Below are positions 43,955 through 52,884 of a stretch of 64,000 nt of DNA, piece by piece (within the stretch, counting starts at the first letter, position 1; every line of letters begins with the position of its first letter). This DNA is from Rhodanobacter sp. C01 (GTDB taxonomy: Bacteria > Pseudomonadota > Gammaproteobacteria > Xanthomonadales > Rhodanobacteraceae): NCBI RefSeq assembly GCF_002001045.1, contig NZ_MUNR01000011.1, forward strand, positions 310,001 through 374,000, in the 5' to 3' direction. Both the position numbers and the translations under genes were made by a program. The notes under the pieces were generated by a model, which searched no databases, had not been told where the DNA came from, and saw only the letters and a program-made list of their open reading frames with translations.

Positions 43955-44302
43955 ATGCGATATCGGCGGAGCGTTTTTCTTGCAACGTTGCTGATGGCCG
44001 CGACGGCCATGGCACAGACATCCACTCCCGTATCGTCGAGTCAGGGCGAGGAGAGCTGGGCATGGCAGCCGGTGGCTGCCAGTTCAGCCGGTTATCGCGA
44101 CCAGGCGCCGACGGCGGTGGCCGCGAGTGGGGACCACTTCAAGTTCAAGGACCGTCGACAGGATCAGGACGGCCCGTTGAGCCAGCCACCACCCAGCGCA
44201 ATGGACAGGACCGCGGTGATGGGCGGCGACCGACCCTGGCTGGACGGCCGGCCACCCGTCGACTGCGTGCGGACACCGATGGACCCCACATGCCGGCATT
44301 GA
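43955..44302 (+). CDS. small exported protein of unknown function between regulator and kinase
   Basis: I do not recognise this 115-residue protein. It has a clean signal peptide (RSVFLATLLMAATAMA, cleavage expected after AMA). The mature part is polar, Pro/Asp-rich and probably disordered (FKFKDRRQDQDGPLSQPPPS), with two Cys near the end (PPVDCVRTPMDPTCRH). It sits between the response regulator and the sensor kinase on the same strand, 31 nt before the kinase. A periplasmic accessory of signal sensing is one possibility. Confidence 0.65.
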   Translation: MRYRRSVFLATLLMAATAMAQTSTPVSSSQGEESWAWQPVAASSAGYRDQAPTAVAASGDHFKFKDRRQDQDGPLSQPPPSAMDRTAVMGGDRPWLDGRPPVDCVRTPMDPTCRH

Positions 44303-44333
44303 TGGGGCGTCGATGCATCATGGAGGATGGCCC

Positions 44334-45752
44334 ATGTGGCGCTGGCTGAATTCGCTGCAGGCGCGGCTCACCATGTTGCTGGCGCTGGCCAGTGTGGCCG
44401 GCGCGCTCATCTACGCCGGTGTTACCGAGTGGCCGCTGCCCCAGTTGCTGATATGGATGCAGAAGGAGCTGGAGGTCAAGGACGCAGCGGCCATCACCGC
44501 CGCCGTAGCCACAGCGCCTCCTGAAATACATCTGGGCGTCTATGGCACGCTCGGCATCTGCATGGTGATACTCCTGTTGCTGGCGTTCTGGCTGGCGCGC
44601 CAGGTCATGGCGCCGGTGAGCCGGCTGCTGCGCGCGCTGGAAGGAGCAGTGGCCAGCTACCGCGATGGCGATTTCAGCTTTTCCATCGGAGTGGACCGGC
44701 GCGACGAACTGGGCGAACTGATCCGCATGCACAACGCGCTGGGACAGACCTTGCGTGATCAGCGTCAACATCTGGTGCAGCGCGAGCTGCTGCTGGACAC
44801 CGTGGTGCAGAACACGCCGGTGGCGCTGGTGCTGACCGATGCGGCCGGCCGTGTCGCCTACTCGAACATTGCCTCGCGGCACCTGTTCAACGAAGGGCGC
44901 AGCCTGAACGGCCTGGATTTCGCCGAACTGCTCGCCGATGCGCCCGAAGCACTGCGTCATGCGGTGGAGAGCGGTGAGGATGCCTTGCTCAGCGTGGAGA
45001 TGGACGGCAGCGAGGAAACCTTCCACCTGTCACAGCGCGCGTTCCGGTTGCAGGGCCGGCCGCACCGGCTGCAGCTGTTCCGGCGCATGACGCGCGAGCT
45101 GTCGCGGCAGGAGGTGGCGACATGGAAGCGGGTGATCAGGGTGATCAGTCACGAGCTCAACAACTCGCTGGCGCCGATCACCTCGCTGGCGCATTCCGGT
45201 GCGGAGCTGGCCCGGCGCGGGCAGACCGAGCGTCTGCCGGGCGTGTTCGCGACCATCGGCGAACGTGCGCTGCACCTGCATGGCTTCATCGCCGGCTACG
45301 CCAGTTTCGCCAAGCTGCCCACGCCGCAGCCGGTGCCCGTGGCATGGGCGCGGTTCCTGGAGGGACTGGCGCTGCATTGCCGCTTTCGGCTGGCCACGCC
45401 GGTGCCGACCGAGCCGAGTCATTTCGATGCGACGCAGATCGAGCAGGTGCTGATCAACCTGATCAAGAACGCACACGAATCGGGCGGTGCGGACGACGAG
45501 GTCACGCTGTCCATCCTGGATCTTGGCCGCGAGTTGCGCATCGAAGTGGCCGACCGCGGTCCCGGCATGAGCGAAACCGTGCTGGCACAGGCGCTGCTGC
45601 CGTTCTATTCGACCAAGCGTTCAGGTACGGGCCTGGGCCTGGCACTGGCACGCGAGATCTCCGAGGCACATGGCGGCCGCATCCTGCTGGCCAACCGCGA
45701 AGGTGGCGGTCTGCGGGTAAGCCTGGTGCTGCCGCAGGGAGCGACGAGATAG
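44334..45752 (+). CDS. sensor histidine kinase (NtrY-like)
   Basis: The 472-residue membrane kinase has two N-terminal helices (LTMLLALASVAGALIYAGV and ICMVILLLLAFWLA) enclosing a short periplasmic loop of about 40 residues. A HAMP domain, a PAS-like domain (RELLLDTVVQNTPVALVLTD), the H-box with His273 (RVISHELNNSLAP) and an ATPase domain follow (NLIKNAHESGG, DRGPGMSE, STKRSGTGLGLALARE). The E-L-N-N-x-L H-box is usual for kinases paired with NtrC-type regulators. The ATG at 44334 has GGAGG 7 nt upstream. The loop is small, so the signal is probably a membrane or periplasmic cue. Confidence 0.93.
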   Translation: MWRWLNSLQARLTMLLALASVAGALIYAGVTEWPLPQLLIWMQKELEVKDAAAITAAVATAPPEIHLGVYGTLGICMVILLLLAFWLARQVMAPVSRLLRALEGAVASYRDGDFSFSIGVDRRDELGELIRMHNALGQTLRDQRQHLVQRELLLDTVVQNTPVALVLTDAAGRVAYSNIASRHLFNEGRSLNGLDFAELLADAPEALRHAVESGEDALLSVEMDGSEETFHLSQRAFRLQGRPHRLQLFRRMTRELSRQEVATWKRVIRVISHELNNSLAPITSLAHSGAELARRGQTERLPGVFATIGERALHLHGFIAGYASFAKLPTPQPVPVAWARFLEGLALHCRFRLATPVPTEPSHFDATQIEQVLINLIKNAHESGGADDEVTLSILDLGRELRIEVADRGPGMSETVLAQALLPFYSTKRSGTGLGLALAREISEAHGGRILLANREGGGLRVSLVLPQGATR

Positions 45753-45801
45753 CGGTTGGCTCGCCTATACTCCAGTCTTCAATGAGGGAATGGAGGAAGT
45801 C

Positions 45802-46746
45802 ATGGGACAGTTGCTCGCGCTGGTCATAGTGTTCGTTGTGGTCGTGGGTATCGCCAAGCTGGTGCGCATCGTGCCGCAGGGCTTCGAGTGGACGGTGGAA
45901 ACCTTCGGCAGGTACACCCGTACGCTCACGCCAGGCCTGCATTTCCTGATTCCGATCTATCAGGCTGTCGGACGCAAGATCAACATGATGGAGCAGGTGC
46001 TCGACGTACCCTCGCAGGACGTGATCACCAAGGACAATGCGGTGGTGCGTGTCGACGGCGTGGTGTTCTACCAGGTGCTCGACGCGTCCAAGGCGGCCTA
46101 CGAGGTATCCAATCTCGAGCAGGCCTCGCTGGCGCTGATCATGACCAATATACGTACCGTGCTTGGTTCGATGGATCTGGATGAATCGCTCAGCCAGCGC
46201 GATGCGATCAACGCGAAGTTGCTCAAGGTGGTCGACGAAGCGACCCATCCGTGGGGCGTCAAGGTCAACCGCATCGAGATCAAGGACATCGCACCGCCGC
46301 GCGACCTGGTCGATGCGATGGCGCGGCAGATGAAGGCCGAGCGCGAGAAGCGCGCCAACATCCTCGACGCCGAGGGTTTCCGCCAGGCGGCGATCCTCAA
46401 GGCCGAGGGCGAGAAGCAGTCGGTGATTCTCGCCGCCGAGGGCGAGAAGGAAGCCGCATTCCGTGCGGCCGAGGCACGCGAGCGTTCGGCCGAGGCCGAG
46501 GCCAAGGCGACCACTATGGTTTCCAATGCGATCGCCAGCGGCAACGTCAACGCGTTGAACTACTTCGTCGCCAACAACTACGTCGAGGCCTTGAAGGAAA
46601 TGGCGAAATCGCCGAACCAGAAGATGCTGCTGCTGCCGATCGAGGCCACCGGCATCCTCGGTTCGCTGGCTGGCATCGCCGAGCTGGCGAAGGAGTCGCT
46701 GGGCCAGCAGCAGAAGTCGGTGGCGATCCAGCCGCCACTGCGCTGA
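45802..46746 (+). CDS. SPFH/band 7 membrane protein (stomatin/QmcA type)
   Basis: The 314-residue protein has one N-terminal membrane helix (LLALVIVFVVVVGIAKLV), the SPFH domain (VPQGFEWTVETFGRYTRTL through GSMDLDESLSQRDAINAKL) and a long Ala/Glu-rich coiled coil. It ends LGQQQKSVAIQPPLR. SPFH proteins form ring-like membrane microdomain scaffolds. The GGAGG at 45792 favours the ATG at 45802 over one 12 nt earlier. The next gene encodes an NfeD protein, the usual partner of this family. Confidence 0.93.
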   Translation: MGQLLALVIVFVVVVGIAKLVRIVPQGFEWTVETFGRYTRTLTPGLHFLIPIYQAVGRKINMMEQVLDVPSQDVITKDNAVVRVDGVVFYQVLDASKAAYEVSNLEQASLALIMTNIRTVLGSMDLDESLSQRDAINAKLLKVVDEATHPWGVKVNRIEIKDIAPPRDLVDAMARQMKAEREKRANILDAEGFRQAAILKAEGEKQSVILAAEGEKEAAFRAAEARERSAEAEAKATTMVSNAIASGNVNALNYFVANNYVEALKEMAKSPNQKMLLLPIEATGILGSLAGIAELAKESLGQQQKSVAIQPPLR

Positions 46747-46756
46747 GGTGGATGCC

Positions 46757-47203
46757 ATGTGGGAGCTTTCCGTGCATTACCTGTGGTGGATCCTCGCGCT
46801 GCTGCTGATTGCGGGCGAGGTGCTCCTGCCGGGCTATTTCCTGTTGTGGATCGGCCTGGCCGCGGCGGCGATGGGCGCAGTGTTGTGGGTCGTGCCATCG
46901 CTGGGACTGCTGGCGCAGGCAGTGCTGTTTGCCGTGCTGGCACTGGCCGCCTGCGTGCTGTATGCGCGTCTGCTGCGGCCAAGGCTGGAGCGGCGCGAGC
47001 CGGGCAGCGAGCGACTGAACCGGCGTGGCGAGCAGATGATCGGCCAGCGTTACGAACTGGTCGAGCCGATCGTCAACGGCCGCGGCAAGGCTCGTGTCGG
47101 TGACGGCCAGTGGCTGGTCAGCGGACCGGACCTGCCGTTGGGCACTACGGTGGAAGTGCTGGCGGTCGACGGCACCACGCTGAAGGTGCGCGCCGCAACA
47201 TGA
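46757..47203 (+). CDS. NfeD family membrane protein
   Basis: This 148-residue protein has two or three hydrophobic helices in the first 75 residues (YLWWILALLLIAGEVLLPGY, LLAQAVLFAVLALAACVLY) and a C-terminal OB-fold NfeD domain (GQRYELVEPIVNGRGKARVG and LPLGTTVEVLAVDGTTLKV). Short NfeD proteins are encoded beside SPFH proteins and help their membrane assembly. It starts 10 nt after the SPFH gene, with GAGGTGG before the ATG, and overlaps the next gene by ATGA. Confidence 0.9.
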   Translation: MWELSVHYLWWILALLLIAGEVLLPGYFLLWIGLAAAAMGAVLWVVPSLGLLAQAVLFAVLALAACVLYARLLRPRLERREPGSERLNRRGEQMIGQRYELVEPIVNGRGKARVGDGQWLVSGPDLPLGTTVEVLAVDGTTLKVRAAT

Positions 47204-48480
47204 GTGCCGGCGATCCGACCGGCACGCAGCTGTTCGCCACCACGGCGTTGAATACCCGCATGGCGTTCCTGCTTGAGCTGGCGCGTCGGCTGCACCAGTA
47301 CGGCACCTCCGCACCGCGGCTGGAGATGGCGATCGGTCGTGCTGCCAAGCGGATGGGGCTGGTCGCGGATGTGTGGTCCAGTCCCACCGCGATCATCATT
47401 TCCTTTGCCGATCTGGCCCAGGGCGAGGAGGGTGTTGCACAGAGCACCCAGGTGATGCGACTGGCGCCCGGCGAGGTGAACCTGGCGAGATTGTGCGAGG
47501 CCGATGAAATCGCCGACCGTGCCATTGCCGGTGAACTGGACCTGCGCGAAGGTTTCCATCGGCTGCGTGCACTGGGTCGGCCGGATACGCGCCGCGAAAA
47601 GATCGGCCTGATTGCCAGTTACGGACTGTCGGGGGGCAGTATCTCCGCGCTGTTCCTGCACAGCTCGTGGGTCGACGTGGTGGTCGCCGGCGTGATCGGC
47701 GTGATCATCGGCGGCATCACCTTGCTGGCGGCCAGCCGACCACGACTGGCGGTGGCCAGCGACGCGATCTGCGCGCTGGTGGCCGCGGCAGTCACGATCG
47801 TGGTGAGTGCGTTCGTGGTGCCGTTGGCGATCAAGTCGGTGGTGCTGGCCAGCCTGATCATCCTGGTTCCGGGCATGTCGCTGACCACGGCCGTGCGCGA
47901 GATATCCAGCCAGCATCTGGTTTCCGGCATGGCGCGCATGGGTGGCGCCATGGCAACCCTGCTCAAGCTCACCTTCGGCACGCTCGCGGCTACCCAGTTG
48001 TGCGCCGCACTGGGCATCCATGCGCGCGACTTCGCGCTGCCGGCACTGCCGGCATGGACCGATTACCCGGCCCTGCTGGTGGCGGCGATCGCGTTCGCGA
48101 TCCTGTTCCGAGCGGCCCGGCGCGACTGGCCGGTGGTGATCGTGGCGGTGATCGTGGGTTATCTGGCCACGCGCTGGGGGGGCGAGATTTCGGGTTCGCT
48201 GCCTGCAGCGCCGTTTGGCGTGTTCCTTGGCGGATTGTTGCTCAGCGCATTCGCCAATATGTATGCGAGGTATGCGCAGCGGCCGGGTGCGGTGGTGCGC
48301 GAACCGGGCATCCTGTTGCTGGTGCCGGGCAGTGTCGGTTTTCGCAGCATGTCTTTCCTGCTCGAACGCGATACGTCGCTGGGCATGGATACCGGACTGC
48401 TGCTACTGACCTTGCTGGTAGCACTGGTTGGTGGACTGATGTTTGGCGAATTGCTGGTTTCCCCGCGTCGCTCACTCTGA
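47200..48480 (+). CDS. threonine/serine exporter family protein (ThrE type)
   Basis: The 426-residue protein matches ThrE: a soluble N-terminal half (LELARRLHQYGTSAPRLEMA, VWSSPTAIIISF) followed by about ten membrane helices. These include LIILVPGMSLTTAVREI, typical for the DUF1212/ThrE domain, and a second C-terminal DUF3815-like part with LLLVPGSVGFRSMSFLLERD. It probably exports threonine and serine. It overlaps the NfeD stop by 4 nt. Confidence 0.88.
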   Translation: MSAGDPTGTQLFATTALNTRMAFLLELARRLHQYGTSAPRLEMAIGRAAKRMGLVADVWSSPTAIIISFADLAQGEEGVAQSTQVMRLAPGEVNLARLCEADEIADRAIAGELDLREGFHRLRALGRPDTRREKIGLIASYGLSGGSISALFLHSSWVDVVVAGVIGVIIGGITLLAASRPRLAVASDAICALVAAAVTIVVSAFVVPLAIKSVVLASLIILVPGMSLTTAVREISSQHLVSGMARMGGAMATLLKLTFGTLAATQLCAALGIHARDFALPALPAWTDYPALLVAAIAFAILFRAARRDWPVVIVAVIVGYLATRWGGEISGSLPAAPFGVFLGGLLLSAFANMYARYAQRPGAVVREPGILLLVPGSVGFRSMSFLLERDTSLGMDTGLLLLTLLVALVGGLMFGELLVSPRRSL

Positions 48481-48589
48481 GGCGGATAATGGAGCATCGG
48501 AAATAGGAGAGCATCGAGAGAGGCGACCGCCCGAGTCTGTTGGCCGGCAATACTTCTTTCAATGTTTCACTCCCGAGTTCGGGCCAACA

Positions 48590-48619
48590 AAAAAACGCCG
48601 GCACGAAGCCGGCGTTTTG
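48590..48619 (-). terminator. intrinsic terminator of the H-NS-like gene
   Basis: GCCGGC stems (ACGCCGGC and GCCGGCGT) flank a short loop. On the minus strand the hairpin is followed by a run of seven T. On the plus strand there is a TTTT after it, so it may serve the ThrE gene as well. Confidence 0.85.
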
Positions 48620-48645
48620 TACGAAACGAAAGAACGAATCGGCGA

Positions 48646-48969
48646 TCAGATCGCCAGATCCTTTTCCTTCTTGCCGGCTTTCAGTGCGTCGCTGAACCAG
48701 TGCGGGCGCTTGCCGCGACCGGACCAGGTCTGGGCCGGATTGGCCGGGTTGCGGTATTTCGGTGCAACGGTGCCGGTGCCGCGCCTGGCCTTGCCACGTG
48801 TGCTGCCGAAAATATCCTCGAAGGTATAACCCTCGGCCTTGATCAGCGCATGCACTTTCTCGCGCAGCTTGACGACTTTTTCCTTGCGCAATTCATTCTG
48901 GCGCACCTGCGCCTTGCTGATCAGGTCGTTGAGCTGGTTGTGATTGAGATTCTTGATATCGACGGCCAT
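48646..48969 (-). CDS. H-NS family nucleoid-associated protein
   Basis: The 107-residue protein has the H-NS layout: an N-terminal oligomerisation helix (NLNHNQLNDLISKAQVRQNE and a Lys-rich continuation), a linker, and the C-terminal DNA-binding motif (KYRNPANPAQTWSGRGKRPH, then WFSDAL). The T-W-S-G-R-G-K-x-P core is the AT-hook-like loop that reads the minor groove. It binds AT-rich DNA and silences transferred genes. The AT-rich stretch upstream (49081-49190) may be its own target. Confidence 0.93.
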   Translation of the reverse strand: MAVDIKNLNHNQLNDLISKAQVRQNELRKEKVVKLREKVHALIKAEGYTFEDIFGSTRGKARRGTGTVAPKYRNPANPAQTWSGRGKRPHWFSDALKAGKKEKDLAI

Positions 48970-49080
48970 GATGGACTCCCGGGTGGGTATCGGTAATTGA
49001 ATTGAATGGTCCGGCTATTATGGATGGGGACTTGGCCGGACCCCGTGAATCACGGTCGATTTTCGCTGATTTGCCGAATG

Positions 49081-49190
49081 CTTGTAAAGCACTGAGCTTG
49101 ATGCAAGGTAATGTCGGATCAAATGCAATTAATCGCGATATGTGATTTTAATAAACGTACTGGAATTGCACCGTTTGTTATTGCTGCATA
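49081..49190. other. AT-rich upstream region of the H-NS-like gene
   Basis: This stretch is clearly richer in A and T than the rest of the window and contains no gene. It must hold the promoter of the minus-strand H-NS-like gene. I cannot fix the -10 and -35 elements with confidence. Autoregulation by H-NS binding here is plausible. Confidence 0.5.
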
Positions 49191-49194
49191 AGGA

Positions 49195-49217
49195 AACGGC
49201 CGCACGAGGCGGCCGTT
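49195..49217 (-). terminator. terminator of proS
   Basis: AACGGCCGC and GCGGCCGTT form a 9-bp perfect stem with a 5-nt loop, 30 nt after the proS stop. On the minus strand it is followed by the T-rich TCCTTATG. Confidence 0.7.
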
Positions 49218-49247
49218 ATCCCGGGATAAAACGGATACCACCGTTGC

Positions 49248-50945
49248 TCAATCGAGCAGGGCGAACAATTCATCTTCGCTGACCGAGCGGCTTTCGCTTT
49301 CGTCGCGGGCGCGATATTCCAGCGTGCCGGCAGCCACGCCGCGCTCGCTGACTACCACGCGGTGCGGGATGCCGATCAGCTCCATGTCGGCGAACATGCC
49401 GCCAGGGCGCAGGCCACGGTCGTCCAGCGCGGTTTCGATGCCGCGCTGGCTGAGCCGCTGGTACAACGCTTCGGCCGCTTCGTTCACCGCCGGTACGTTG
49501 CGCTGGTTGATCACGCATACCACCACGCGCCACGGCGCCATCGCCTCGGGCCAGCGGATGCCGGCTTCGTCATGACGCTGCTCGATCGCCGCGGCGACGA
49601 TGCGGCTGACGCCGATGCCGTAGCAGCCCATGGTCATCAGCTGGGCCTTGCCCTGGTCGTCCAGCACGGTGGCCTTGAGTGCCTCGGCATATTTCTGGCC
49701 GAGCTGGAATACATGGCCGACCTCGATGCCGCGTGCCATGCGCAGCACACCCTTGCCATCGGGTGACAGGTCGCCCTCGACCGCGTTGCGCAGATCGGCG
49801 ATGCGGGTGATTCGCGCATCGCGATCCCAGTTGGCACCGGTGTAATGACTGCCATCGGCATTGCCGCCGCAGACAAAATCGGCGAGTACGGCCGCATCGC
49901 GATCGACGATGACGGGGATGGAATCCGGCAGGCCGGCCGGCCCGATGAAGCCTGGGCGGGTCCCGGTGGCGGCAAGAATTTCCTCTTCACTGGCAAGTAC
50001 CGATTCGTCCGGCAGTTCGGCCAGCTTGCCGGCCTTGACCTCGTTGATCTCGTGATCGCCGCGCAGGCACAGTGCGACCAGGCCGTCGCGGCCACGCACG
50101 AGCAGTGTCTTTACGCATTGCTGCGGCGATACCTTGAGGAAGGCAGCGACATCGCCGATGGTCTTCTGGGTGGGAGTATCGATCCGCTGCAAGGCGTTGG
50201 CAGGAGCGGGCCGCACGCTGATCGGGGCCAGTGCCTCAGCCTTTTCGATATTCGCGGCGTAATCGGAACCGTCGGAAAACGCGATGGAGTCTTCGCCGGA
50301 GTCGGCCAGTACCTGGAATTCATGGCTGGCATTGCCGCCAATCGCACCGGTATCTGCCTGCACGGCCCGGAAGGTCAGCCCGAGCCGGGTGAAAATGCGT
50401 GTGTAGGCCTGATACATCGCGGCGTACGTTTCGGCCAGTGATTCCTGCGTGAGATGAAAGGAGTACGCGTCCTTCATCAGGAATTCGCGTGCACGCATCA
50501 CGCCGAAGCGTGGGCGTATCTCGTCGCGGAACTTGGTCTGGATCTGGTAGAAGTTGACCGGCAGCTGCTTGTAGCTCTTGAGTTCGTTGCGCGCGTAATC
50601 GGTGATCACTTCCTCGGCGGTGGGCGCGTAGCAGAACTCCTGCTCCTTGCGATCCTTGATCTTCAGCAGCTGCGGGCCGAACTTCGCCCAGCGGCCGCTT
50701 TCCTCCCACAGTTCCCGGGGCTGGATGGTAGGCATCAGCATTTCGAGCGCGCCGGCGCGGTTCATTTCCTCGCGCACGATCGTTTCCACCTTGCGCAACA
50801 CGCGCAGGCCCAGCGGCGACCAGGTGTACAGGCCCGAAGCGAGCTTGCGGATCATGCCGGCACGCAGCATCAGCCGGTGGCTGGCTATTTCGGCGTCGGC
50901 AGGGACTTCCTTGACGGTGGCCAGGTGGAATTGGCTGAGGCGCAT
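49248..50945 (-). CDS. proS: prolyl-tRNA synthetase
   Basis: ProS charges tRNA-Pro. The 565-residue protein is the bacterial type: class II motifs 1 and 2 ([20 protein letters not shown], and [17 protein letters not shown]), a YbaK-like editing insertion in the middle (about 235-380), motif 3 ([19 protein letters not shown]) and the anticodon-binding domain at the end. The start at 50945 gives the family N-terminus [19 protein letters not shown]; the open frame upstream adds 17 unrelated residues. Confidence 0.97.
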   Translation of the reverse strand: MRLSQFHLATVKEVPADAEIASHRLMLRAGMIRKLASGLYTWSPLGLRVLRKVETIVREEMNRAGALEMLMPTIQPRELWEESGRWAKFGPQLLKIKDRKEQEFCYAPTAEEVITDYARNELKSYKQLPVNFYQIQTKFRDEIRPRFGVMRAREFLMKDAYSFHLTQESLAETYAAMYQAYTRIFTRLGLTFRAVQADTGAIGGNASHEFQVLADSGEDSIAFSDGSDYAANIEKAEALAPISVRPAPANALQRIDTPTQKTIGDVAAFLKVSPQQCVKTLLVRGRDGLVALCLRGDHEINEVKAGKLAELPDESVLASEEEILAATGTRPGFIGPAGLPDSIPVIVDRDAAVLADFVCGGNADGSHYTGANWDRDARITRIADLRNAVEGDLSPDGKGVLRMARGIEVGHVFQLGQKYAEALKATVLDDQGKAQLMTMGCYGIGVSRIVAAAIEQRHDEAGIRWPEAMAPWRVVVCVINQRNVPAVNEAAEALYQRLSQRGIETALDDRGLRPGGMFADMELIGIPHRVVVSERGVAAGTLEYRARDESESRSVSEDELFALLD

Positions 50946-51056
50946 GCGAACGGTTCCGGCGTGGTAAAGACGCCTATTGTAGCGGCCTGCCGTCACCGTC
51001 GCTGGTCATCAACAGGCGCCGGCAGCTGGAAGGCCGCCGGCGCCATTAAATGACGA

Positions 51057-51479
51057 CTATTTGCTCTGGCAGTACTGGTCGTATTGCGTTTGCGCCGAGC
51101 TGGCCTGCTGCTTGCGCTGGTCGTCGTCGAGCGCGGTGGTCTTGCCGTCCGGCTGCTTCATCACCACCGGAGCGCTGCCTTGCAGGGCAGCAAGATTGGC
51201 TCTGAGGGATACACAGAACGTGCTTTGGTTCCCCGACGTATCGGCCGCCGGAGGGGCTGCGGCTGCGGTCTGGCTGGAGCTTTCGGGGGCTGACGCAGCT
51301 GCCGGCGCGGACAAGGGCTCCGCGGAGCCTACCGTTTTTACCTGCTTGTATTTGGTGCCCTGCGGCGGCGCATCCTGCGAGTAATGCACGGTGCCGCTGG
51401 CATCCGTCCATTTGTAGACCTGGGCGGTGGCCAGCGGGGCTAGCAAAAGCAACGCCACGGCGATCAGCGAACGGTGCAT
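51057..51479 (-). CDS. exported DUF4124 domain protein
   Basis: The 140-residue precursor has a signal peptide (RSLIAVALLLLAPLATA). The DUF4124 domain follows directly (QVYKWTDASGTVHYSQDAPPQ), a short beta-rich unit common in Xanthomonadales and Pseudomonas periplasmic proteins. Then come an Ala/Pro/Ser-rich linker and a C-terminal segment with two Cys (STFCVSL and DQYCQSK). The function is unknown. GGAGAA lies 6 nt before the ATG at 51479, which decides the start over an earlier ATG. Confidence 0.85.
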   Translation of the reverse strand: MHRSLIAVALLLLAPLATAQVYKWTDASGTVHYSQDAPPQGTKYKQVKTVGSAEPLSAPAAASAPESSSQTAAAAPPAADTSGNQSTFCVSLRANLAALQGSAPVVMKQPDGKTTALDDDQRKQQASSAQTQYDQYCQSK

Positions 51480-51603
51480 GGTGTTCTCCATATCAGGGGT
51501 CATGCCGGTGGACAATTCCTAGTATCCCTTGTTATCACTCCGGCTGTCCGGACTCAAGCAGCCAATGGTTTACACTGCGCGCATCCTGTCACGGTCCTGA
51601 TTC

Positions 51604-52383
51604 ATGAGTGAGTCCATGCCAGTTCGGCCGCCCCGTCACCGGGGTATTTACCTGCTGCCGAACCTGTTTACCACTGCAGCGATGTTCGCGGGCTTCTACG
51701 CCATAGTCGCCAGCATCGACGGGCGCTATACCGAGGCGGCAGTGGCGGTGTTCTTCGCCGCGGTGCTGGATGGCCTGGACGGCCGGGTGGCGCGGATGAC
51801 CGGTACCCAGACAGAGTTTGGCGTCCAGTACGACTCACTGTCCGACCTGGTCAGTTTCGGACTGGCGCCGGCGCTGGTGATGTATACGTGGTCGCTGTCG
51901 TCGCTGCGGGACTTCGGCCCGCTGTGGGGCAAGCTGGGCTGGGCTGCCGCGTTCGTCTATGCGGCCTGTGCCGCGCTGCGACTGGCGCGCTTCAATACCC
52001 AGGTTGGCGTGGCTGACAAGCGCTATTTTCAGGGGCTGGCCAGCCCGGCTGCTGCGGCCGTGTGCATGTCGTTCGTGTGGAGCGCGGAGAAGTCCGGCTT
52101 TTCCGGCGACGACCTCTGTTTCATCACGCCGGTGATGGCTGTGCTGGTGGGGCTGCTGATGGTCAGTCGTTTCCGCTATTTCAGCTTCAAATCGTTGTCG
52201 AAGGGTGACAGCCCACGTGTGCCGTTTGGCTGGATGGTCGGTGCGGTGTTGCTGATTGCCTTGTTGATCCTCGACACGGCTCGGGTACTGTTCGTCGGTT
52301 TCACGTTATACCTGCTGTCCGGCCCGGTATGGACGATCTGGGGGCTGGCCACACGCCGTCGCGCAAGGCGCGGTACGCCATGA
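51604..52383 (+). CDS. pssA: CDP-diacylglycerol-serine O-phosphatidyltransferase
   Basis: This integral membrane enzyme makes phosphatidylserine from CDP-diacylglycerol and serine, the route to phosphatidylethanolamine. The 259-residue protein carries the CDP-alcohol phosphotransferase motif DG-x2-AR-x8-G-x3-D-x3-D at residues 59-81 (Asp59-Gly60, Ala63-Arg64, Gly73, Asp77, Asp81). It has about seven hydrophobic helices, beginning with YLLPNLFTTAAMFAGFYAIV. It belongs to the subclass II (Bacillus-like) PssA. Its stop overlaps the next start as ATGA. Confidence 0.93.
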   Translation: MSESMPVRPPRHRGIYLLPNLFTTAAMFAGFYAIVASIDGRYTEAAVAVFFAAVLDGLDGRVARMTGTQTEFGVQYDSLSDLVSFGLAPALVMYTWSLSSLRDFGPLWGKLGWAAAFVYAACAALRLARFNTQVGVADKRYFQGLASPAAAAVCMSFVWSAEKSGFSGDDLCFITPVMAVLVGLLMVSRFRYFSFKSLSKGDSPRVPFGWMVGAVLLIALLILDTARVLFVGFTLYLLSGPVWTIWGLATRRRARRGTP

Positions 52384-52880
52384 ACCTGCCGCTGCGTCAG
52401 TCCATCAGTACCAGCCATCGTGCACGCGTCCTGCATGCACTTGGGGTGACACCTTGGGTGCGTCGTGCCTCATCGATACCGGCGGGTCATGCCGGGCCTG
52501 CTCGAGTCGATAGCGGAGTGACCGCTGAAGCTGCGGGTACCGCCTGCATAGTGGTATTGCCGGAGGGCTGTGGCACTCGCGAACTCGACCTGCTCGGACG
52601 TGCGCTGGTCGCCTGCGGCCCGGCTCTGGCACGCGCCGGGCGCGTGATGGTGTGTGGCGGACAACTGGCCGCCGATGTGCCGGAGGCGCGGGCCTACCTG
52701 GTATTCGGCGAAGCGCAGGCGCATGCGCTTGGGCGCAGCCTGCCGGCAGCTGTGCTGCATCGTGCACAGATCGTGCTGGCCGACGAGCCGGCGCTGGTGT
52801 TGACCAGCGCGGCGGCCAAGCGGCGGTTGTGGAACGCGCTGCGCAGTGTGCGCAGCGCACTGGCCACGATGGAGCGCTGA
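52380..52880 (+). CDS. holD: HolD-like protein, putative DNA polymerase III psi subunit
   Basis: The 166-residue protein has an N-terminal phrase like that of E. coli HolD: VLHALGVTPWVRRASS against L-x-x-L-G-I-T-x-W-x-x-R-R. A variable middle with a Rossmann-like hydrophobic strand (CIVVLPEG) follows, then a C-terminal A-A-A-K-R-R-L-W-N-A-L that resembles the HolD end. It lies directly before rimI, as holD does in E. coli. HolD links the clamp loader to SSB through the chi subunit. Similarity is weak, so the call rests on the N-terminal motif plus synteny. Confidence 0.6.
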   Translation: MNLPLRQSISTSHRARVLHALGVTPWVRRASSIPAGHAGPARVDSGVTAEAAGTACIVVLPEGCGTRELDLLGRALVACGPALARAGRVMVCGGQLAADVPEARAYLVFGEAQAHALGRSLPAAVLHRAQIVLADEPALVLTSAAAKRRLWNALRSVRSALATMER

Positions 52881-52884
52881 CACC

